From Polytrichum commune (Eukaryota; Streptophyta; Polytrichopsida; Polytrichales; Polytrichaceae), in contig OX485808.1 in the NCBI GenBank assembly GCA_950295325.1, forward strand, positions 1,922,501 to 1,986,500: a DNA stretch of 64,000 nucleotides, in the 5' to 3' direction. Within the stretch, counting starts at the first letter, position 1, and every line of letters starts with the position of its first letter. Shown here piece by piece: positions 45,601 to 57,023 of the stretch. A program made the translations under genes and the position numbers. Below the pieces are notes generated by a model that saw only the letters and a list, made by a program, of their open reading frames with translations, was not told the origin of the DNA and ran no database searches.

Positions 45601-47558
45601 AGCCGGGGCTTCAGGGTGTGACCCTCTAGACCTCAAAAGGAAGGTTTCGGTCTCGAAACCCATATATTGGACAGCCACATAATGTGAGAACCTGATATCT
45701 AAGCTTATAGGCCACTTTCAAAGACTTAGATTCTAACCTGAAATGAGGCCAACTAAAACAACTTAAAGTGAGCACCCGAATTCTCATATTAGAGCCTAGG
45801 CTTCAAAGTGTTAGATTCTAACCTGAAATGAGGCCAACTAGACTTATATAAAGTGAGCACCTGAAATCTCAAACAAGAGGCGAGGCTTCAAAGTGTTAGA
45901 TTCTAACCTGAAATGAGGCCATCCAAACCAAAATAAAGTGAGCACCCGAATTCTCATACTAGAGCCTAGGCTTCAAAATGTTAGATTCTAACTTGAAATG
46001 TGGCAACTAGACTTACATAAAGTGAGCACCTGAAATCTCAAACTAGAGCGGAGGCTTCAAAGTGCCAGTTTCTAAGTTCAAATGAGGCCACTTAGAGTTA
46101 GAGTCTAACCTGAAATGAGGCCAACTAAAACAACATAAAGTGTTTACCTTAAATCTGAACTTAGAGCCGAGGCCTCTTATTGTTAGATTCTAATCTGAAA
46201 TGAGGCCAACTAGATAAATATAAAGTGAGCACCTGTAATGTGAAACTTGAAGCCGAGGCTTCAAAATGTGACCTTCTAGACCTCCAAAGGAAGGTTTCGG
46301 TCCCGAAACCCATATATTGGACAACCACATAAAATGAGACCCTGAAATCTAAGCCTATAGGCCATTTTCAAAGATTTACATTCTAACCTGAAATGAAGCT
46401 AACTAAACCAACATAAAATGAGCATGTGAAAAATCAAACTAGAGCCGAGGCTTCAAAGTGTTAGATTCTAACCTGAAATGAGGCTACTTAGGAACCTTCT
46501 AATTGGGGTTGGGTCCCGAACCCCATATATTGGACATTCACAAAATGTGAGAACCTGAAATCTTAACCTATAGCCCACCATCAAAGTTCACATATTTTAG
46601 GACTATTCCGTGACGCACCTGAAATATGAAATTTGTAAATACATGTAATGGTAACGAATACCAAGTCTTCTGAGACTTCTTGCCCTTTTTGAGGTCGGTT
46701 GGACTCAAAATGTCATTGAATTGTTCAATTGACATAAAACCATACTTCTGAACCTTGAAGAGGGTATGGACAATGTTGGTCTTCACATGAGAGTCCTCTG
46801 TATGTCTAAATACAAAAATCAAATGGAAGATATTAGATTATCGTAGTAAGAAAGAAAGTGAAATCATATTGAATTTTCAATGAAAGATTATATATCAAAA
46901 GAGAATGAACATACTTGTTTATGTTGTGCATGACTTGCATAACAAGTCCATTTTTTCCCTTTGTGTCAAGGAGAATTGAATCCACCAAATAATGCCAATC
47001 CTCATCAGTTCGGTGAAGTCTGTCAATGTCATTTAACCAAGCTTGACGCCTATGGTTGCCGTCGCACACAAAAAACATCAAATTTATGAATGGAGCCAAC
47101 GCTGGATCCAAGAGGAGAAATGAGTTGAAAATGGCGTTTTTGGCGTCCCAAATAGGACCCCAAGAAGCTTTATCAGCTTCTGTCACTTTATGGGTATTTC
47201 CGTCTTCATTGGTGATTGTAACATAAAAGACCGAAGCGCCTTCCCTGTATCCGTGCACAAATTCTTGCTCGAGTTTAGCAAGATCGGATGCTAGAGTTGG
47301 CCGTACCATTGGCATTGCCATCAATCTGCACAACGGAATATTAAATCGCGAAGAACTGTTTGGTTGAAATCTCAAGCTTGTAATCGTGGCCACAGAGTTA
47401 ACTTTTTGCCTGGTCCGAATCTCATCCTCATTACCTAGAAAGTGAGCATCATCTCCAAGAGACTCTTCTTCTACCTCATGCTCGTCCTCTAGTATATCCA
47501 TATCTGGAAGTTTTCCCTCCGATACTTGTGTCGAAGGTGGCGAAGATATAGCATGCAC
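42619..47558 (-). CDS. Gene A, N-terminal half: ParB-like DGNHR protein
   Basis: Minus-strand exons with consensus borders and consistent phase: 47558-46915, 46805-46619, 44281-44090, 44006-43788, 43639-43416 and 43296-42619. Exon 1 has an acidic start, then RFNIPLCRLMAMPMVRPTL and VHGYREGASVFYVTI. At about residues 161-174 it has MFFVCDGNHRRQAW, matching the ParB/Srx fold (strand, then DGxHR loop, then helix). Middle exons are helical without a known domain (HELGLAADEGARQ, RYFKYELLAKGAI). Exon 6 has a charged coiled coil (ENERAKAMKRRIEEDRKK) and ends phase 0 at TFMLK. A 2-bp GC insertion near 42970 shifts the frame inside the coiled coil. Exon 1 is preceded by an acceptor (TTTGGTAG), so earlier exons may exist, though MDILEDEHEVEEES could be the start. 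The methyltransferase half is at 3540-5023. Confidence 0.65.
44291..44390. other. Gene A intron 2, unique 3' part
   Basis: A short unique stretch with a strong pyrimidine tract (TTCTTGTTCTCTCTTTGTGCAG on the minus strand, ending at 44282) separates the satellite from exon 3. Confidence 0.5.
44391..46600 (-). repeat. 85-bp satellite array inside gene A intron 2
   Basis: Inverted relative to 40115-42540. A block of about 1 kb is duplicated (about 44910-45440 resembles 45930-46470). The ORF at 44584-44769 is satellite sequence, not a gene. Confidence 0.9.
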
Positions 47559-47599
47559 CTACCAAAGAGTCAACACATTGTAGATCAAAGTAAGTATCA

Positions 47600-48029
47600 T
47601 TTGACCCAAATTGATAATGTTGCTTTGTAATTAACCTCTAACCATTAGAGCCATATAATGTGAGAACCTGAAATCTTAGCCTATAGCCCATCTTCAAGTA
47701 CTACATTCTAACCTGAAATGAGGCCAACTACACACATATAAAGTGAGCATTTGAAATCTCAAAGTATAGCCGAGGCTTGAAAGTGTTAGTTTCTAAGTTG
47801 AAATGAGCCCACATAGGGACCTCCCAAGGAAGGTTTCGGTCCCGAACCCCATATACATTGGACAACCACATAATCTGAGAACGTGAAATCTAAGCCTAGA
47901 GCCCAGCTTCAAATACTACATTCTAACTTGAAATGAGGCCAACTACACATATATAAAGTGAGCACCCGAATTCTCAAAGTAGAGCCAAGGCTTCAAAGTG
48001 TGAGATTCTAACCTGAAATGAGGCTATCT
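47600..48029 (-). repeat. 85-bp satellite, diverged monomers
   Basis: Monomers with CCGAGGCTTGAAAGTG and CTGAAATGAGGCC, less regular than the array that follows. Confidence 0.85.
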
Positions 48030-51000
48030 AGACTTATATAAAATGAGCACCCGAAATCTGAACCTAGAACCGAGGCTTCATTCGTTAGCTTCTAACCTGA
48101 AATGACGCCACTTAGGCACCTCCAAATGAAGGGTTCGGTCCCGAACCCCATATATTGGACAGCCACATAATTATGAGAACTTGAAATCTGAGCCTATAGC
48201 CCTCCTTCAAGGTGTGAGATTCTAACCTGAAATGAGGCCATGTAGACTTATATAAAGTGAGCACCCGAAATCTGAACCTAGAACCGAGGCTTCATTCGTT
48301 AGCTTCTAACCTGAAATGAGGCCACTTAGGCACCTCCAAATGAAGGGTTTGGTCCCGAACCCCATATATTGGACAGCCACATAATGTGAGAACTTGAAAT
48401 CTGAGCCTATAGCCCTCCTTCAAGGTGTGAGATTCTAACCTGAAATGAGGCCAACTAGACATATATAAAGTGAGCACCCGAATTCTCAAAGAAGAGCCGA
48501 GGCTTCAAGGTGTGAGATTCTAACATGAAATGAAGCCATGTAGACTTATATAAAGTGAGCACCCGAAATCTGAACCTAGAACCGAGGCTTCATTCGTTAG
48601 CTTCTAACCTGAAATGACGCCACTTAGGCACCTCCAAATGAAGGGTTCGGTCCCGAACCCCATATATTGGACAGCCACATAATTATGAGAACTTGAAATC
48701 TGAGCCTATAGCCCTCCTTCAAGGTGTGAGATTCTAACCTGAAATGAGGCCATGTAGACTTATATAAAGTGAGCACCCGAAATCTGAACCTAGAACCGAG
48801 GCTTCATTCGTTAGCTTCTAACCTGAAATGAGGCCACTTAGGCACCTCCAAATGAAGGGTTTGGTCCCGAACCCCATATATTGGACAGCCACATAATGTG
48901 AGAACTTGAAATCTGAGCCTATAGCCCTCCTTCAAGGTGTGAGATTCTAACCTGAAATGAGGCCAACTAGACATATATAAAGTGAGCACCCGAATTCTCA
49001 AAGAAGAGCCGAGGCTTCAAGGTGTGAGATTCTAACATGAAATGAAGCCATGTAGACTTATATAAAGTGAGCACCCGAAATCTGAACCTAGAACCGAGGC
49101 TTCATTCGTTAGCTTCTAACCTGAAATGACGCCACTTAGGCACCTCCAAATGAAGGGTTCGGTCCCGAACCCCATATATTGGACAGCCACATAATTATGA
49201 GAACTTGAAATCTGAGCCTATAGCCCTCCTTCAAGGTGTGAGATTCTAACCTGAAATGAGGCCATGTAGACTTATATAAAGTGAGCACCCGAAATCTGAA
49301 CCTAGAACCGAGGCTTCATTCGTTAGCTTCTAACCTGAAATGAGGCCACTTAGGCACCTCCAAATGAAGGGTTTGGTCCCGAACCCCATATATTGGACAG
49401 CCACATAATGTGAGAACTTGAAATCTGAGCCTATAGCCCTCCTTCAAGGTGTGAGATTCTAACCTGAAATGAGGCCAACTAGACATATATAAAGTGAGCA
49501 CCCGAATTCTCAAAGAAGAGCCGAGGCTTCAAGGTGTGAGATTCTAACATGAAATGAAGCCATGTAGACTTATATAAAGTGAGCACCCGAAATCTGAACC
49601 TAGAACCGAGGCTTCATTCGTTAGCTTCTAACCTGAAATGACGCCACTTAGGCACCTCCAAATGAAGGGTTCGGTCCCGAACCCCATATATTGGACAGCC
49701 ACATAATTATGAGAACTTGAAATCTGAGCCTATAGCCCTCCTTCAAGGTGTGAGATTCTAACCTGAAATGAGGCCATGTAGACTTATATAAAGTGAGCAC
49801 CCGAAATCTGAACCTAGAACCGAGGCTTCATTCGTTAGCTTCTAACCTGAAATGAGGCCACTTAGGCACCTCCAAATGAAGGGTTTGGTCCCGAACCCCA
49901 TATATTGGACAGCCACATAATGTGAGAACTTGAAATCTGAGCCTATAGCCCTCCTTCAAGGTGTGAGATTCTAACCTGAAATGAGGCCAACTAGACATAT
50001 ATAAAGTGAGCACCCGAATTCTCAAAGAAGAGCCGAGGCTTCAAGGTGTGAGATTCTAACATGAAATGAAGCCATGTAGACTTATATAAAGTGAGCACCC
50101 GAAATCTGAACCTAGAACCGAGGCTTCATTCGTTAGCTTCTAACCTGAAATGACGCCACTTAGGCACCTCCAAATGAAGGGTTCGGTCCCGAACCCCATA
50201 TATTGGACAGCCACATAATTATGAGAACTTGAAATCTGAGCCTATAGCCCTCCTTCAAGGTGTGAGATTCTAACCTGAAATGAGGCCATGTAGACTTATA
50301 TAAAGTGAGCACCCGAAATCTGAACCTAGAACCGAGGCTTCATTCGTTAGCTTCTAACCTGAAATGAGGCCACTTAGGCACCTCCAAATGAAGGGTTTGG
50401 TCCCGAACCCCATATATTGGACAGCCACATAATGTGAGAACTTGAAATCTGAGCCTATAGCCCTCCTTCAAGGTGTGAGATTCTAACCTGAAATGAGGCC
50501 AACTAGACATATATAAAGTGAGCACCCGAATTCTCAAAGAAGAGCCGAGGCTTCAAGGTGTGAGATTCTAACATGAAATGAAGCCATGTAGACTTATATA
50601 AAGTGAGCACCCGAAATCTGAACCTAGAACCGAGGCTTCATTCGTTAGCTTCTAACCTGAAATGACGCCACTTAGGCACCTCCAAATGAAGGGTTCGGTC
50701 CCGAACCCCATATATTGGACAGCCACATAATTATGAGAACTTGAAATCTGAGCCTATAGCCCTCCTTCAAGGTGTGAGATTCTAACCTGAAATGAGGCCA
50801 TGTAGACTTATATAAAGTGAGCACCCGAAATCTGAACCTAGAACCGAGGCTTCATTCGTTAGCTTCTAACCTGAAATGAGGCCACTTAGGCACCTCCAAA
50901 TGAAGGGTTTGGTCCCGAACCCCATATATTGGACAGCCACATAATGTGAGAACTTGAAATCTGAGCCTATAGCCCTCCTTCAAGGTGTGAGATTCTAACC

Positions 51001-51570
51001 TGAAATGAGGCCAACTAGACATATATAAAGTGAGCACCCGAATTCTCAAAGAAGAGCCGAGGCTTCAAGGTGTGAGATTCTAACATGAAATGAAGCCATG
51101 TAGACTTATATAAAGTGAGCACCCGAAATCTGAACCTAGAACCGAGGCTTCATTCGTTAGCTTCTAACCTGAAATGACGCCACTTAGGCACCTCCAAATG
51201 AAGGGTTCGGTCCCGAACCCCATATATTGGACAGCCACATAATTATGAGAACTTGAAATCTGAGCCTATAGCCCTCCTTCAAGGTGTGAGATTCTAACCT
51301 GAAATGAGGCCATGTAGACTTATATAAAGTGAGCACCCGAAATCTGAACCTAGAACCGAGGCTTCATTCGTTAGCTTCTAACCTGAAATGACGCCACTTA
51401 GGCACCTCCAAATGAAGGGTTCGGTCCCGAACCCCATATATTGGACAGCCACATAATGTGAGAACTTGAAATATGAGCCTATAGCCCTCCTTCAAGGTGT
51501 GAGATTCTAACCTGAAATGAGGCCAACTAGACATATATAAAGTGAGCACCCGAATTCTCAAAGTAAAGCC
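48030..51570 (-). repeat. 512-bp higher-order repeat, about seven copies
   Basis: Exact 512-bp periodicity: the phrase CGTTAGCTTCTAACCTGAAATGAGG recurs near 48297, 48809, 49321, 49833, 50345 and 50857, with a variant near 51369. Each block contains several 85-bp-type monomers and two palindromes of the GGGTTCGGTCCCGAACCC type, one copy changed to GGGTTTGGTCCC. The first six copies translate identically, so they have been homogenised very recently. Confidence 0.95.
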
Positions 51571-54331
51571 GAGGCTTGAAAGTGTTAGTTTCTAACTTGA
51601 AATGAGGCCATTTAGGGACCTCCAAAAAAGGTTTCGGTCCCGAACCCCATATATTGGATAACCACATAATATGAGAACCTGAAATCTAAGCCTAGAGCCC
51701 ATCCTCAAATTCTACATTCTAACTTGAAATATGGCCAACTACACACATATAAAGTGAGCACTTGAAATCTCAAAGTAGAGCCGAGGCTTGAAAGTGTTAG
51801 TCTCTAAATTCAAATGAGCCCACCTAGGGACCTCCAAAGAAGGTTTCGGTCCCGAACCCCATATATTGGACAGCCTAGGGACCGCCAAAGGAAGGTTTCG
51901 GTCCCGAACCCCATATATTGGACAGCCTAGGGACCTCCAAATGAAGGTTTCGGTCCCGAACCCCATATATTGGACAGCCACATAATCTGAGAACATGAAA
52001 TCTAAGCTTAGAGCCCATCCTCAAAGCTTCAAAGCTTAAGACTCTAACCTGAAATGAGGCCAACTAGACTTATATAAAGTGAGTACCTGTAATTTGAACC
52101 TTGACGCCGAGATCTCAGCGTCTGACCCTCTAGACCTCAAAAGGAAGGTTTTGGTCCCGAAACCCTTATATTGGACATCCACATAAAGTGATAACATGAA
52201 ATCTAAGCCTATAGGCCACTTTCAAAGAGTTAGATTCTAACTAGAAATGAGGCCAACTAAAACAACATAGAGTGAGAACCTGAAATCTTAGCCTATAGCC
52301 CACCTTCAAATTCAAGATTCTAACCTGAAATGAGGCCAACAAGACATATATAAAGTGAGCACCCGAAATCTCAAAGTAGAGCCGAGGCCTCTAATTGTTA
52401 GATTCTAAGTTGAAATGAGGCCACCCAGGGACATCCAAAGGAAGGTTTCGGTCCCGAAACCCATATATTGGACTTCCACATAAAGTGATAACCTGATGTC
52501 TAAGCCTATATGCCACTTTCAAAAACTTAGATTCTAACCCGAAATAAGGCCAACTAAGACAACATAGATTGATCACCTAAAATCTGAACCTAGAGAGGAG
52601 GCCTCTAATTGTAAGATTCCAACCTGAAATGAGGCCAACTAGACATATATAAAGTGAGCACACGAATTCTCAAAGTAGAGCCGAGCCTTCAAAGTGTTAG
52701 ATTCTAACCTGAAATGAGGCCAATTAGACATATATAAAGTGAGCACCCGAAATCTCAATGTAGAGCCGAGGCTTCAAAGTGTTAGATTCTAACCTGAAAT
52801 AAGGGCAACTAGACATATATAAAGTGAGCATCCGAAATCTCAATGTAGAGCCGAGGCTTCAAAGTGTTAGATTCTAACCTGAAATGAGGCCATTTAGGGA
52901 CCTCAAAAGGAAGGTTTCGGTCCCGAAACCCATATATTAGACACCCACATAAAGTGACTACCAGAGATCTAAGCCTATAGGCCACTTTCAAAGAGTTAGA
53001 TTCTAACCTTAAATGAGGCGAACTAAATCAACATAGAGTGAGAACCTGAAATCTTAGCCTATAGCCCACCTTCAAATTCAAGATTCTAACCTGAAATGAG
53101 GCCAACAAGACATACATAAAGTGAGCACCCGAAATCTCAATGTAGAGACGAGGCTTCAAAGTGTTAGATTCTAACCTGAAATGAGGCCAACTAGACATAT
53201 ATAAAGTGAGCACCCGAAATCTCAATGTAGAGCCGAGGCTTCAAAGTGTTAGATTCTAACCTGAAATGAGGCCATCTAGACTTATATAAAGTGAGCATCC
53301 GAAATCTCAACCTAGAACCGAGGCTTCATTCGTTAGCTTCCAACCTGAAATGAGGCCACTTATGCACCTCCAAATGAAGGGTTCGGTCCCGAACCCCATA
53401 TATTGGACAGCCTCATAATGCGAGAACCTGAAATATGAGCCTATAGCCTTCCTTCAAGGTGTTAGATTCTAACCTGAATTGAGGCCAACTACACATATAT
53501 AAAGTGAGCAACCGAAATCTCAATGTAGAGCCGAGGCTTCAAAGTGTTAGATTCTAACCTGAAATGAGGCCAACTAGACATATATAAAGTGAGCACCCGA
53601 AATCTCAATGTAGAGCCGAGGCTTGAAAGTGTTAGATTCTAACCTGAAATGAGGCCAACTAGACATATATAAAGTGAGCATCCAAAATCTCAATGTAGAA
53701 CCGTGGCTTCAAAGTGTTAGATTCTAACATGAAATGAGGCCAACTAGACATATATAAAGTGAGCACCCGAAATCTCAATGTAGAGCCGAGGCTTCAAAGT
53801 GTTAGATTCTAACATGAAATGAGGCCAACTAGACATATATAAAGTGAGCACCCGAAATCTCAATGTAGAGCCGAGGCTTCAAAGTGTTAGATTCTAACCT
53901 AAAATGAGGCCATTTAGGGACCTCAAAAGGAAGGTTTCGGTCCCGAAACCCATATATTAGACACCCACATAAAGTGACTACCAGAGATCTAAGCCTATAG
54001 GCCACTTTCAAAGAGTTAGATTCTAACCTTAAATGGGGCGAACTAAATCAACATAGAGTGAGAACCTGAAATCTTAGCCTATAGCCCACCTTCAAATTCA
54101 AGATTCTAACCTGAAATGAGGCCAACAAGACATACATAAAGTGAGCACCCGAAATCTCAAAGTGGAGCCGAGGCTTCAAAGTGTTCGTTTCTAAGTTGAA
54201 ATGAGGCCACCCAAGGACCTCCAAAGGAAGGTTTCGGTCCCGAAACCCATATATTGGACTTCCACATAAAGTGATAACCTGATGTCTAAGCCTATATGCC
54301 ACTTTCAAAAACTTAGATTCTAACCCGAAAT
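51571..54331 (-). repeat. 85-bp satellite, mixed monomers and partial blocks
   Basis: Regular 85-bp monomers (for example between 53530 and 53880), together with a block of about 330 bp carrying GGTTTCGGTCCCGAAACCC. Part of the array (52860-53100) is duplicated at 53880-54120. Near 51840-51980 a 65-bp unit with the palindrome is triplicated. Confidence 0.9.
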
Positions 54332-57023
54332 GATGCTCCCCATTCCCATGCTAGACTCATGTTCGGAATGGACAAGCGTTTCGACGGTCATGCTTGGTGT
54401 AGGACAAAGACCTCTAACATTACTAATGATCTCGGCTTGACCTTCCGGTTTTCATCTTGTGTTGGCCATCTCTGCTGTCATAACGAGGGATGTGATTATC
54501 TCAACCGCCCCAATCGAGCCACTGACGTCAACGAGACCGAATGGGAAGGCTGTACCCCCTCACCCTTCACCGCAGATGCTGATCCCCCAGCTGGGTCATC
54601 TCTCGTTTGTAAGGTCTGTAAGACACCACCCTATTGTCTTGATACTTGCCAGGCTAAGATGTACTATGTTCTTGGCAGAGGTGACATGACTCGTGCATGC
54701 ATCCATATGGGTCATCACCATCACCCCGTTTCGCAAGGTGTCTGTAGAGAGTCTAAGGTCGAAATTCATGATCTCATTGGTAGAGAGGTTGAGCGGACTC
54801 CCACCGCCACCAACTCTGCCATTGCATTGGCTGCAAGTAAAGAGTTCCTGGCCAAGTATCTTCTACGCACGGGATCTGATCCCAATAAAGTTATGGACCT
54901 CGAGTCCATGAAGTTTGTCATGGACAGGTACCAACACCTCAGCACCCCGAGTATTCGAAACACTGTCACTTCCTTCAAGCGCATTGGCCGAGGGGGGATC
55001 ATTGACAGCATCACCGGACTTAGAGGTCATAGCAGTTGGCCCTATGTGCAAGAAAATAAATGCCCAGGCCAAGGAAAGCTGTTGGAGAAAGTCTACGTCT
55101 TCAAGATGTCCGAGGTGGGCCCTGGGTCTGGAGTGGACCTTGTCAGGAGAATGCAACCACACGGTGATTTGCAGGATGCTTGGGTCATGTTTGACCATGT
55201 CAAGCGTGTCAAGGGGTGGACGACCATGGCTTGCCATGTCTATGACTCGGCCTACTGCCGGGTTATGACTATTGCAGTTTGTGATATTCAGTCTGAGGAT
55301 GTCGCGGCGCAGAGCCTTCTTTGGCATGGGCTCAATGAAGTTATGCTCAAACATGGCATTGCTAAAGTTAACTTCAAAGGGTTCATGGCGGACAGTGCAC
55401 AAGCCAATTGGAATGCAGTTAGGATTATCTATGGCAACGGTGATCCCAAGGTTCCTATGGAGTCTCGCGAGAGGACATGTCTATTGCATTGGACAGTGTC
55501 TATGGAGCGCCACACCGCCACCCATATCAAGCCCGACCTCCAACAGCAACACAAGTTGTTATGCAAGCAGTACAAGGATGCCAAGACTCCCGAGCAGTCC
55601 GAGTCCCGTTATCTTGCCATCCGGGCTTGGTGGCTATCCTCTTGAGCTGCATCCGAGGAAGGAATCAAAGACCTTGATACATGGCTTGCATTCTGGCACT
55701 TTCGTTACCGTCAATGGGGTGGTTTCATGCAACTAGTGAGTACCCACCCACAGTGTGTGTTTCGCTTTTTGGTCCGAATTTTTTTTTGGATTTTGTTTTG
55801 TTTTTGTGGGTTTTTTGGTTTGTGGGTGTCAGTTTAGGATTTTAGCCTGTTTTTGTACAAAGCGTTCTCACTACATTTTATTGATTTCTCTCAGAATTTC
55901 ACAGATTTTGAGTTGGCAGAGATGCCATCTTGCAACCTCTCCGAGACAGTCCATAACAAATGGCTTCAGCAGTCTGGAAACCGTGGCTTTGATCTGTATG
56001 TTGCGACCGTCGATGATTTTGTGAGGGCGTTCATGCAATGTACGAACTACTACGCCTACTTGAAGGGTGATCGCTCTGGTACTGGCCCAGGAAAGGAAGA
56101 ACTCCGCCTTCGTGCTGCACAACGATCCGGTGACGCCAAGAGAATTGTTGCAGCACTCGAGCACATGCCTGGAGCAGAGCATTGGTGCACCCGCAAACCC
56201 CAACTCGAAGGAGAGGAGGTCTTTGGCACCACCAAGCGCAAACTTGATATGCCCCCTGGTTCTGATCATGATTCACATAGACCCGACAAGGTTAGCTTCT
56301 CTCATCCACGAGTGAGCACTAGGTCAACCAAGGCACGTATGGATTCCTCCACACCATCAGACCTGCCCCTAGCACAATCACTCGAGAAATCGATTCCACA
56401 ACGGGTCACCCACGTCAATAACATTCAGGAGACCCACTGCGATGTCTCCAAGTGGCACATTTCTAGACTGCCCAAGACTTCCGCCAAGGCCTGCTTCGCC
56501 ATGCAAGCTCGCACAAAGACCAAGTGCACCCAGAAGATCGTTCGGCATGGTAAAAGTACTCCAGCTCCTACGTACACCGGCTACATGCGCGACTACAAGA
56601 AGAACAAGGAATTCTTGACACAATTCTTCTTCTGCAACGACGACATTGAAAGATGTGTCAAAGGCACCAGGAGGAAGTGGGTGCAGCACCGTCCGGATGT
56701 CCCGGACGTCTGGCCTATCCTCACTGGGACAAACCTCACTCTCCAGGAGGTTCTGGCCCTTGAAGAAGGGGGATTCCAACTTCAGCAGCGTCAAGATGTG
56801 TCACCCAGAAGACTCTTCGGCGACTCCTCCAATGTTGCCTCATCCATGGCCGAACTCCCTACCCCGGCCCAAGCCGATCAATACCCTACGCTGAGGTTTG
56901 GAAAGAAGATCCGACGCAGTAACAACGGACCATGCGTCCAACAACGCAACAAGTGGGAGTCAGCCCTCAACGTCGACGGACAAATCACCTCCGTCACAAT
57001 GATACCTCACCCAGGGATCGGGT

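Noticed and set aside
48292-51561. Seven identical 65-codon minus-strand ORFs
   Set aside because: They are frames through the 512-bp satellite block and repeat only because the DNA does; no domain or start context.
54863-55402. Minus-strand 179-codon ORF
   Set aside because: Shadow of the MULE transposase exon, which has recognisable motifs on the plus strand.
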